Source: Baaleninema simplex PCC 7105
Lineage (GTDB): Bacteria > Cyanobacteriota > Cyanobacteriia > Cyanobacteriales > Geitlerinemataceae
Assembly: GCF_000332355.1 (NCBI RefSeq)
Contig: NZ_KB235958.1
Location: 2,101,528-2,165,527 of the forward strand
DNA: 64,000 nucleotides
Direction: 5' to 3'
Positions 52,194-61,300 of the stretch are shown piece after piece. Made by a program: the position numbers and the translations under genes. Every line of letters begins with the position of its first letter. Position 1 is the stretch's first letter. The notes beneath the pieces are model-generated. The model did not search any database. It was not told the origin of the DNA and saw nothing but the letters and a program-made list of their open reading frames with translations.

Positions 52194-55100
52194 CTACAGA
52201 TTTTTTAATAGCTTTGCAATAGTCTGGACGGTGTATTTAATTTGCTCTTCAGTATGCAAACACGAAACAAAGAATCGCAATCGAGCTTCGTTAAATTCTA
52301 CGGCTGGATATCCGATCGCAAAAACATTGATTCCTTCCTGAAAAGCTAAGTCTGCTAGTTTTGCTGCGCGATCTGAATCTCCTACAATAATTGGAATTAC
52401 GCTTGAATCTTGACTGTTTCCCGTATTTAAGCCTTCTTGTTTGGCTAACGATAAGAACAGATTAGAATTGTTTTGAAGCTGTCGTACAGACCGGGAATCA
52501 GTTTGGACTTTTTGAATTGCTGCAAGTCCGGCTGCTACATTAGCAGGAGAGGCTCCAGTACTAAACAAAAATCCTGGGGAACAATGTTTTAAGTAATCAA
52601 TTAAAGGTTGACATCCCGCAATATATCCTCCACTACTTCCTAACGCTTTACTAATCGTTCCCATCCAGACATCAACGTCACTCGAATCGACTCCGAAATA
52701 TTCTCCTACACCGCGTCCCGTCTTTCCTATGACACCAATTGAATGAGCTTCATCGATAAACAACCAAGATTTGTAGCGTTTTTTAATTTCAATGAGTTTT
52801 GGCAAGTTTGCTAAAACATCACCATCCATACTATAAACGCCCTCGACTAAAATCAGAGTTCGCTGATAGCTCAATCGTTGCTCTTTTAGGGTTGATTCTA
52901 ACGCCTCTAAATCGTTGTGAGGGAATGCAACCATCGTAGCACCAGATAATTTACCACCCATAAGGGCGCTATTGTGCATACATTTATCATACAAAATTAA
53001 ATCGTTCTGTCCGACAATGGAGCTGATTGCATATACGTTAGTTGCATGACCGTGACCAAAAACGATCGCGTCTTCCGTCCCTGTCCAGCTTGCAATCGAT
53101 CGTTCTAATTGCTGGTGTAGAGAAATTTCTCCAGATACAATCCGACTGGCACTCACAGAAGTACCATATTCTCCAATAGCTGATTTGGCAGCTTGACAAA
53201 CATCAGGATCGATCGACATTCCTAAATAGTCAAAGCTCGAAAAATCAATAAGTTCTCGCCCTCGAACTACAATATTTGCTCCTGCCGACTTCTTCTTAGC
53301 CTTAAAGTAAGGATAGTCTAAGTTGTTCGCTTCAAAAACTGAAAATCTTTCTTTGAAGTCTATATATTCAGGAAGTGAGTCAAAGCGATAGTATTCTTTT
53401 GAGATCGTTTCTAAAGACTGAAATTGAGTGTCGGTGAAAGCAGTATTAGATATTGTTGTTTTGATATCTTTAACATCAACTTGATGGAGAGAATTTAAAA
53501 CCTTTAACTTTTCAGGTAACCGCTCGGAATCGTTGCTTAGCCGATAGAGAATATGTTGACTTAATTCTCGAATCGTCGGATAAACAAAGATAGTTCCCTC
53601 AGCAAGCCGAACGTCTAGAAGTTTTTCTAGTTCAGAGGCAAAGTCAATTGATTGTACTGAATCTAATCCATAATCTACAAACTGAGAGTCTGAAGGAATA
53701 TCTTCAACCGTCATTTGAGAATTAGTTTTTTGGACGATCCATTGCTTCATCCAGCTTTCTAGATTTTCGAGCAATTTGGGATCTTCGAGTACGTTAATAC
53801 TATTCATTCGATTCTCAGATAATTTTTCAGGACTCGATTCAATTTCTTGTTGCTGTTCTGAATTCGACTTAGTTTGTATTTCGCTTAATTCGCTTGCTAA
53901 ATATTTTTGTTTGCACAGAGAACGCTGGATTTTTCCACTCGAAGTTTTGGCAATTGAGGCTGTTTTAATTAGAACGATGTCATAAACTTGTATTTCATGT
54001 TCTGTTGAAACTGCTCTGCGAATATGCCGTTTTACTTCATCGATCTTGATTTTACGAATGTATTCCCGCTTGACTTCTTGAACGACAATTAATTTTTCTT
54101 CTCCGTCAATTTCTACGGCAAAAGCTGCTCCTGAATTTTCACGGAGCGATGCGTGACATTTTTCAACCGTAAATTCGATATCTTGAGGATAATAGTTGCG
54201 TCCTCGAATGACAATTAAGTCTTTGATACGTCCTGTAATAAACAGTTCGTTAAATTTGATAAATCCTAAATCTCCAGTTCTTAAAAACGGACCTTCCTTC
54301 GTATCTTGTAGATAAGCTTCAAACGTTTCTTTTGTTTTTTCTGGCTGATTCCAATAACCTCGAGCCACACTAGGGCTTTTAACCCAAATTTCACCGATAC
54401 GATCGCTAGAAACTTGTTCGAGCGTTTCGGGATCGACGATAGCTATTTGCGTATCTAACCAAGCACGACCACACCCAACGAAATGACTGGTATTCGTAAA
54501 GTTAGTAGAATTCGCCGGAGTAATGACCACTCGATTTTGTTTTAAGTCATCGTTTTGCAAGGTAACACAAGGCGGACGATCTCGAACCAAACCGCCAGAA
54601 ACCATTAACGTAGTTTCTGCCATCCCATAGCAAGGATAAAAGAATTCAAATTTAAAATTGCAAGGTTTGAAAAACTCAGCAAAACGTTTTAAAACTTCAA
54701 ATCGTATGGGTTCGGCACCATTGTACGCTGTCACCCAAGATCCTAAGTCGAGGGAATCTCTTTCGTCTGAACTAATTTTTTCGAGACAAAGTGCATATCC
54801 AAAATTGGGACTTCCGCAATGTGTTGCTCGGTATTTTGAAATCGCTTTTAGCCAACAAATAGGTTTACTGACAAAAGTTTCAGGAGACATCAAAACTCCA
54901 TGAAACCCTGCATAAATAGGCTCTAAAATACCATCAATCAAGCCCATATCGTGAAAGACAGGAAGCCAAGAAACTGAAACAGTTTCAGAATTTAATTGAA
55001 AAGCTGTTTGAATATAATTTAAATTGTGCAGTAAGTTTGCATGGTCGACTACGACACCTTTAGGATTTCCCGTAGAGCCAGAAGTGTATTGAAGAAAAGC

Positions 55101-55649
55101 AATTGTCGATGAATCGATCTCTGGACTCTTCCAGCTTAAAACTTCTTCATTTTTAATCGTGTTGGTTGCAATACAAGCAATTTGATTTAATTTTGGGCTT
55201 TTATCGAAATGCTTTTGAATCGATCCAATTCGAGATTCTAGAGTAAGTACGACCTTCGCGTCTGAATCGTCAATAATCGCCTCTAGCCTCGACATTTTCT
55301 GGTTTCTTTTGGGAGGATAGACTGGAATGGCAATTACTTTTGCATACAGACAGCCTAAAAATGCTTCGATGAATTCTAAGCCAGAAGGATACAGTAGCAA
55401 GGCTCGTTCTCCAGGGGAAGCGTATTTTTGTAACTGAGCTGCGATCGCCTTTGCTCGTAAGCTCAATTCCTCATAGTCGATTGTATTGACGTCCTCTTCT
55501 CCATCGACTAAAAAAGTGAAAGCTGTTTGTTTCGGCTGTTGTCTAGCTCTAAATTCTAAGACTTCAAGCAGCGTCTTGAATTCGAGATCTCGATTTGACA
55601 AAAACGCACTATTATCCTCTAGTTGATACGCATCGTTGTAAATAGCCAT
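52194..55649 (-). CDS. Trifunctional fatty-acyl-AMP ligase / acyl carrier / PLP alpha-oxoamine synthase
   Basis: A 1151-residue fusion. Residues ~20-600 are a fatty-acyl-AMP ligase (adenylation P-loop QYTSGSTGNPKG at 187-198; WLPVFHDMGLIDGILEPIY; TGDLGF). Residues ~635-705 are an acyl carrier domain whose phosphopantetheine Ser664 lies in YGLDSVQSIDF. Residues ~755-1150 are a PLP-dependent alpha-oxoamine synthase (AONS/KBL/SPT type: FGHGHATNV, FIDEAHSIGVIG, Schiff-base Lys1001 in GTISKALGSSGGY). The expected chemistry is activation of a free fatty acid, loading on the carrier, and decarboxylative condensation with an amino acid to a 2-amino-3-ketone. Amino-acid and chain selectivity are unknown. 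First gene of the minus-strand operon; the region is AT-rich. Confidence 0.95.
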   Translation of the reverse strand: MAIYNDAYQLEDNSAFLSNRDLEFKTLLEVLEFRARQQPKQTAFTFLVDGEEDVNTIDYEELSLRAKAIAAQLQKYASPGERALLLYPSGLEFIEAFLGCLYAKVIAIPVYPPKRNQKMSRLEAIIDDSDAKVVLTLESRIGSIQKHFDKSPKLNQIACIATNTIKNEEVLSWKSPEIDSSTIAFLQYTSGSTGNPKGVVVDHANLLHNLNYIQTAFQLNSETVSVSWLPVFHDMGLIDGILEPIYAGFHGVLMSPETFVSKPICWLKAISKYRATHCGSPNFGYALCLEKISSDERDSLDLGSWVTAYNGAEPIRFEVLKRFAEFFKPCNFKFEFFYPCYGMAETTLMVSGGLVRDRPPCVTLQNDDLKQNRVVITPANSTNFTNTSHFVGCGRAWLDTQIAIVDPETLEQVSSDRIGEIWVKSPSVARGYWNQPEKTKETFEAYLQDTKEGPFLRTGDLGFIKFNELFITGRIKDLIVIRGRNYYPQDIEFTVEKCHASLRENSGAAFAVEIDGEEKLIVVQEVKREYIRKIKIDEVKRHIRRAVSTEHEIQVYDIVLIKTASIAKTSSGKIQRSLCKQKYLASELSEIQTKSNSEQQQEIESSPEKLSENRMNSINVLEDPKLLENLESWMKQWIVQKTNSQMTVEDIPSDSQFVDYGLDSVQSIDFASELEKLLDVRLAEGTIFVYPTIRELSQHILYRLSNDSERLPEKLKVLNSLHQVDVKDIKTTISNTAFTDTQFQSLETISKEYYRFDSLPEYIDFKERFSVFEANNLDYPYFKAKKKSAGANIVVRGRELIDFSSFDYLGMSIDPDVCQAAKSAIGEYGTSVSASRIVSGEISLHQQLERSIASWTGTEDAIVFGHGHATNVYAISSIVGQNDLILYDKCMHNSALMGGKLSGATMVAFPHNDLEALESTLKEQRLSYQRTLILVEGVYSMDGDVLANLPKLIEIKKRYKSWLFIDEAHSIGVIGKTGRGVGEYFGVDSSDVDVWMGTISKALGSSGGYIAGCQPLIDYLKHCSPGFLFSTGASPANVAAGLAAIQKVQTDSRSVRQLQNNSNLFLSLAKQEGLNTGNSQDSSVIPIIVGDSDRAAKLADLAFQEGINVFAIGYPAVEFNEARLRFFVSCLHTEEQIKYTVQTIAKLLKNL

Positions 55650-56110
55650 ATTAAACCCTCTGCGATATTAACGCAATAAATTATGTTAGCGATCGAAATT
55701 CTAGATAAACTGAAGACTGCACTACAGCGGCAGTGAGAAGATCGTTTCAACGATAGCCTTGTTCTGTAGAAAATCCAGTTCCAAAAATTGTCTTGAATCT
55801 AAACTGGTACTCTCTCACCAAAATTCAGAAAGAGCAAAAAGGACGTATCAAAACGATTGACGAGCTGTAAACGTTTGGATGTGAGTGGAGTCTTCAAGGT
55901 GCGAGTATTATTCACACTGAGATATGATAGATGAGAGACGCAACAGAAAAGTACATCGTAGAGAGCTGTGTGCCAGGAGGTACTTCTCTGAAAGCTGAGG
56001 ATTTCTCACCTTTGCTCAACACGATAATGCTGATGACCTGTCGCTGTCAACCGTCATTGCATAATTAAAAGCTATTATAGTGTTAATTTTTGTTAAGCAA
56101 AAATTATAAT
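55650..56110. promoter_or_regulatory. Divergent promoter region between FAAL fusion and TetR gene
   Basis: 461 bp without a gene between divergent transcripts. It holds a 6-2-6 palindrome ATCGTT-TC-AACGAT at 55741-55754, upstream of the biosynthetic operon, and a longer palindrome next to the regulator start. Both are candidate operators. Core promoter boxes could not be placed with confidence. Confidence 0.5.
56084..56106. promoter_or_regulatory. Candidate TetR operator (9-5-9 palindrome)
   Basis: TAATTTTTG and CAAAAATTA flank TTAAG, a perfect palindrome ending 4 bp before the ATG of the TetR gene. Position overlaps where ribosome or RNA polymerase would bind, as expected for autoregulation. 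Function is inferred. Confidence 0.5.
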
Positions 56111-56749
56111 ATGAAAGAAAATAAGCCATTTCGCCGTTTACCTCAGCAAACTCGCAGCTATCAGCGATTTAACCAGATCGTCGATGCCGCAGCTCAAGTT
56201 TTTGAGGAAGTGGGTTACGAAGCTGCTTCAACAGAACTCATTGCAGAGAGAGCAAATACTTCAATTGGTTCGCTTTATCGTTTTTTTCCCGATAAAGCGG
56301 CGATCGCATATGCGTTGGCAGAACGATATGCAGAGCAAATGAAAAGCCTTTTTGCCACTTACTTTAATTCCTCAACCGTACTTTATTCTCTCGAGGAAGT
56401 GGTTAGCGAGACGGTTAATGCATTTGATAAATTTTACACGAGTCAGCCTGGATGTCGCGAAATCATGTTACAGTCGCTGATTTCACCGGATATACAAGCT
56501 GTCAACAAACAAGCAGACAATCAAATTATAGAACAACTCGATAATTTCTTTGCACTCCGAAACCCTACCCTCGATCCCGATCGACGTCGATTAGCTACTT
56601 TAGTTACTCTCGAAATTACGAACGCCCTACAACTCTGGTCTTTACAGGAAAGTGATGAATTTAGGGAGCAAATTATTACGGAAACAAAATTTGTTTTGAT
56701 TCGCTATCTCACGCCACTTTTTGGAGATATTAACGACGCAAAAAATTGA
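56111..56749 (+). CDS. TetR/AcrR-family transcriptional regulator
   Basis: A 212-residue regulator from ATG 56111; a TTG seven codons earlier is less likely. The N-terminal HTH is classic: IVDAAAQVFEEVGYEAASTELIAERANTSIGSLYRFFPDKAAI. The C-terminal ligand domain begins near YALAERYAEQMKSLF. It diverges from the FAAL operon, and TetR proteins commonly repress the neighbouring divergent operon until a ligand binds. It is therefore the probable controller of the 46-56 kb cluster. The IS4 element lies 109 bp downstream. Confidence 0.92.
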   Translation: MKENKPFRRLPQQTRSYQRFNQIVDAAAQVFEEVGYEAASTELIAERANTSIGSLYRFFPDKAAIAYALAERYAEQMKSLFATYFNSSTVLYSLEEVVSETVNAFDKFYTSQPGCREIMLQSLISPDIQAVNKQADNQIIEQLDNFFALRNPTLDPDRRRLATLVTLEITNALQLWSLQESDEFREQIITETKFVLIRYLTPLFGDINDAKN

Positions 56750-56857
56750 TGATTTTAATATTTTAAATCGAGCAAAAATCAATATAGTATAGTAATTTTA
56801 AATCAGTTGTGTAACAAAATCGGGAACAGGGAATCGAATTTTTTTGGTGTTTTATCG

Positions 56858-58178
56858 CTGAGAGGGTGACAACATAGCTAGACCCCCTGCCTCACAAGGG
56901 ATAGAGCCTCTAGCCCTCGTTGAAAATGGAGAGATTTGTGAGGCTTCAACGCCATGAGCGCCAACATCCAATCTCTCCAGAGCAGCAGGGATTGACTCCA
57001 AGCATAACCGGATAATCCGAGGGAAAAAACACTATGATGAGGAAAACCTTGAGGGGTCAGGTCTGAACGACCTAAATAGGATTGGACGTGAGATTCAAGG
57101 AGACGCTGACCCGAACGAGTTGCTAACCAATAGGCTAAAGTCATGAGCAAAATGAGCGCCAAAAGTCGCGGAGGACTGACTCGAGTTGACTCAAGATTGT
57201 AGCCGCCACTTTTGCAGTCTCGGAACATCATTTCAATGCCCCAACGCGCTCTGTAAATTTGGCGAACTAATTGAGCATCTGAGAGAGTGGTCAGCAATAA
57301 CCAAGGTTCTTTCCCTCCTTTCCCTCGATAACGACGTTTCCAATAAACGCCGAGATTAAGAGCGCGAACTGGTTCTTCTTTGTTGACATTAACGTTTTCA
57401 AAGAAGTGATACTGTCCCGGTTGAAAGCCTCGGTGTTTTAAGGCTTGGCATCGAGTCTTGGCATCCGCCACATAGGTACTTTTCTTCTGTCGCAATACAG
57501 CGTCCGCACCTCGCTTCCTGAGCCAGTCTGCCAGTTTAGCACTCTGAAATTCTCGGTCGCCTACTACCACCACTGGATAAGGTTTTAATAGCTTCAATAC
57601 CGGCGCTAATATTTTTTGCTGTTGCCTCAAGGAACTGCTGCCTAATTGGGGTAATAACTCCCAATAGACCGGTAAAGCATGAGTCCCCCAAATTAGAGAC
57701 ACCATGAACAAATTCCGGTCTCTCCATTGAGTTCGGTCAAGGACGACCACCAAATATTTTCGAGACTTTAAGGTGAGTTGAGGACGCGCTCGTCGCTGTT
57801 CCCGATTGAGGTGGTTGCCGCGATATTCAGCTTTCAGCCACCTCTTGATAAGGGGAAACCATAACAACTTGGCACTCAACTGAGGCAACTTCAGAAATCG
57901 TTGCAAGCTGGTGACGCGACTGTCGTATTTTATCGGTTGAGGAAAGAACTGCGCTAACGTCGATAATTTGACTTGCCGATGCATTTGCAGTATCCAGACC
58001 AGCCACTTTAAGATCCCAATTTGCTTCTCATTGAGATGGATGCGCAGAAAATCTTGGTAGAATGTCGGTAGCATTTTTTTGTTGGGGTGGCCGCAAACGC
58101 CACCCTCTTTTTTGGGACTCCTCTATTCTCTCAAACAATTGTCCCGTCTGGCTTCCGTCTACCTTGTCACCCTCTCAG
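56858..58178 (-). mobile_element. Complete IS4-family insertion sequence (1321 bp)
   Basis: Perfect 15-bp terminal inverted repeats (CTGAGAGGGTGACAA / TTGTCACCCTCTCAG) and a perfect 9-bp target duplication GTTTTATCG (56849-56857 and 58179-58187). It contains one intact transposase gene. Intact ends, duplication and frame indicate recent insertion between the TetR and kinase genes. Confidence 0.95.
56878..58074 (-). CDS. IS4-family DDE transposase
   Basis: A 398-residue intact transposase. Catalytic Asp residues are in VVVLDRTQWRD and VVVGDREFQSAK. The third acidic residue is in YRARWGIEMMFRDCKSGG, a perfect Y-(2)-R-(3)-E-(6)-K IS4 signature. The helical N-terminus (KLSTLAQFFPQPIKYDSRVTSLQRF) would bind the element ends. 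It occupies nearly all of the element, with the stop 20 bp from the left end. Confidence 0.96.
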   Translation of the reverse strand: MLPTFYQDFLRIHLNEKQIGILKWLVWILQMHRQVKLSTLAQFFPQPIKYDSRVTSLQRFLKLPQLSAKLLWFPLIKRWLKAEYRGNHLNREQRRARPQLTLKSRKYLVVVLDRTQWRDRNLFMVSLIWGTHALPVYWELLPQLGSSSLRQQQKILAPVLKLLKPYPVVVVGDREFQSAKLADWLRKRGADAVLRQKKSTYVADAKTRCQALKHRGFQPGQYHFFENVNVNKEEPVRALNLGVYWKRRYRGKGGKEPWLLLTTLSDAQLVRQIYRARWGIEMMFRDCKSGGYNLESTRVSPPRLLALILLMTLAYWLATRSGQRLLESHVQSYLGRSDLTPQGFPHHSVFSLGLSGYAWSQSLLLWRDWMLALMALKPHKSLHFQRGLEALSLVRQGV

Positions 58179-58365
58179 GTTTTATCGACGACTCTTTTGA
58201 TACTGCTATCTATGATAGAAAATCATCTGATTTCGATTTTTTACGGGCTTAAGCAACAAGCGATCGCCAAATCTAGAAGGAATAACTGCACGATAATCAC
58301 AGTCATTCATGCGAGTTGAAGCTTCCCGATTTAAAACACTCAGTTCTACTGGCGATCGCCCCAAA

Positions 58366-61300
58366 CTATTGAGACGTTCGATCGCTTGCTTTCTGCTCTC
58401 TTGGGAGTTCCATCTCAAACGTCGTTCCTTTCCCTAACTCAGAGTGACAGGCGATCGCCCCCCCATGTTTCTCAACAATAATTTGTCGAGAAATCGACAG
58501 TCCTAAGCCCGTTCCTTTCCCCACCGGTTTCGTCGTAAACTGCCGCTCGAACATATTCGATCGCACCTCTTCAGACATTCCAATCCCGTTATCGGCGATG
58601 CGAACGAACACCCGTTCTCCATCTTCCGACAGTTCAGTTTCGATCGCGATCCAATGGGGAGATTCTTTTAACTCCTGATAGCTGCGATTCTGACAGGCTT
58701 CTTCGATCGCGTCGATGGCGTTGGCGATGAGGTTCGTAAATACCTGGTTCAGTTGTCCGGCGTAACATTCAACTTCGGGAATCTCTCCATACCGTTCGAT
58801 CGCCTGAATCTCGGGACGAGCATCGTTAGCTTTCAACCGATGTTTGAGAATCAACAGCGCGCTTCTGAGGTTGTCGTGTAAATTCGTACGAACGGGTTTG
58901 TCTGTATCTGTACGAGAAAACGTTCGCAACGCTTTACTAATCTGGCGAATGCGATCGATCCCCATCTGCATCGACGACATCAACTTCGGCGCGTCTTCTA
59001 AAAGATACTCCAAATCGATTTCTTCGGCGCGATCTTCAAACTCTTGTCCCGGATCGGGAAAGCGATCGCGATACAATTGTAAATAGTCGCTCAAATCCTT
59101 AATATAGTTGTCCGCCAGGGTCAAATTTCCCACAATAAACCCGATCGGATTGTTAATTTCGTGAGCGATTCCCGCCACCAACTGGCCTAACGCCGACATT
59201 TTCTCACCCTGAATCAATTGAAGCTGGGCGCGATCGAGTTCCCGAACCAACTGTTCGAGTTCCTGGCTGCGTTCCCGCTCTCGCCGTTCTGAGTTTTTCA
59301 AATTACGATAGAGCGTCGCGTTTTCGATCGAAATCGCAGCTTGCGAACACAACAACCCTAACAAATCCAAGCGATCGCGCGTAAACGCCCCCACCGTCAA
59401 ATTATTTTCCAAATACAACACTCCCACCAACTTTCCTTGACGTTCGATGGGATAACACAACAGCGATCGCGGTTTGAACTGCCGAATATACGGATCGTTG
59501 GCGAACGTAGACGCCTCCGCCGCATCGTTGAGAACCACACTTTCCCGTCGTCGCGCCACATAGTAAATCACCGATTTCGGCAACGACTCGCACGCCTCCA
59601 CAGCGATCGACTGACGAACCGTCACCTGTTCCGTCGTCACCGTTCCCGAAGCTTCCACCATCAACCGGGCCACGTCTGTCGTGCTGTCCGTCTCCAACTC
59701 CGGCGAGTCGTAGCGCTCGGCGAGAATGAGAAACCCCGTTTGAGCGCCCGCGTTTTTCAGCACGACGTTCATCAGTTTCTTCAGCAACGACTCGAGAACG
59801 ATTTCGCTCGATAACACGTGCGTCGCTTCGATGGCCGTCGCGCGAAAGAATTCCGTCCCGCTGGCCCGAACCAGCGTGTCCGTCGGACGGGTCAAGGCCG
59901 TTTCCCAAATTTGGCCCGTTCGATCGGCATTTAACGTTAACGTGCGATCGAACTGCCATTCCGAACCGGCCGTCATCCCCGCTAGCAAATTCGGATAGCG
60001 ATCGCCCAACGCCCGCACCTTCGCCGTCGCTCCCCAGACCCGGTAACTGCGATAGGCTTCCGCCAAATACAAACCCGCGATGGACTCGCGACCCCAATCG
60101 AAATAAAACCGCGCCGCTCGTTCGTTCGCCAACGCCACCTCTCGCACGTGACCGTACTGTTTCGCCGTGGCGATGGCGCGATCGAACCGATCCATCGTAT
60201 TGAGATAGTCTCCCGCCACCCGATAGGTTTCCGCCTCCACCAACTCGAGAAGATGTTGGAAATTTTGGGGCATCCGTTTCGCCCAACGCCGTAACTGTCC
60301 GAGATCGGCTTCGACGTCCTCCGCCACATTCTCCGTCACCCTCTCCGACGTTGCCAATCGTGCCAACAGTCCGTAAGCAACTTGATAGGCGCGATCGACC
60401 GTTCCCACCGCGATCGCCTTCAAGTCCTCAGCGGCCGTCGCCGACACCACCGCTCGGTCGAAGTCCGATAACAGCACCCACAACACCGTTTGCGCCACCT
60501 CCATACAGTACAGTGCCGCCCGTTGCTGGCGTTCGTGCAGTTGCGGGTACTGAGTCGCGATCGCGTAATGCTCGCCGTCGAGCTGCCAGGGATCGGCCGC
60601 GTGTCCTTGCAAGTTCGCCGAGAGCTGACGCCAGACCAACACGCAGGCCAAGGCCGCGTTCTGCTCGATTTCCCGTAACAGGGCGATCGCCATATCTTGG
60701 AGTCGCACCGCTGCCGACAGCGTCGCTTCCGACCAAAACGCCCCCGAACAGTAGACCGTCGCAGCATGACCGCATCCCGCCAAATCGCCCACCTCTCGGG
60801 CGTGTTGCAACCCCTCCCGCAATCGCGGTAACAACGATTTCAGCGGACGATACCAGGGTTCGACGCGACCGGCCGTCACCGCGACCACTAACCCTTCGAG
60901 TCGCCGGTCTTCATCACTGTTGAGGAGTTGCTGGGCGATATCTGCCGCGTCCCGTCCGGCATTAGGGTCGTCGGCCAAGCCGCACAACAGCGCCCCGTAC
61001 CACGCATAGGCGGCCGCCGAATCGCCAGCGTGGCCTTGTTGCCAACTCAGTTTCAGTTGAGTCAACACCGCCTGTCGCAAGATCGCCGCATCCGTAAAGG
61101 CCGCCGTCGTCGCCACAGCACTCAACAACGTCATAGCCAAACGGTCGTAAGCACTCTCAGCCCTAGGGAGGAGAGCGAGGCGATCGCGCGGGGGAAGGAG
61201 CGCCCGAGGATCGCGCGGGATCGGCGTGTCTTCCCAGGGAACGCCGAGCATTTCGACCGCTGCTTTGCCCATACCCAACGAGCGAGCGATCTGATTTTGG

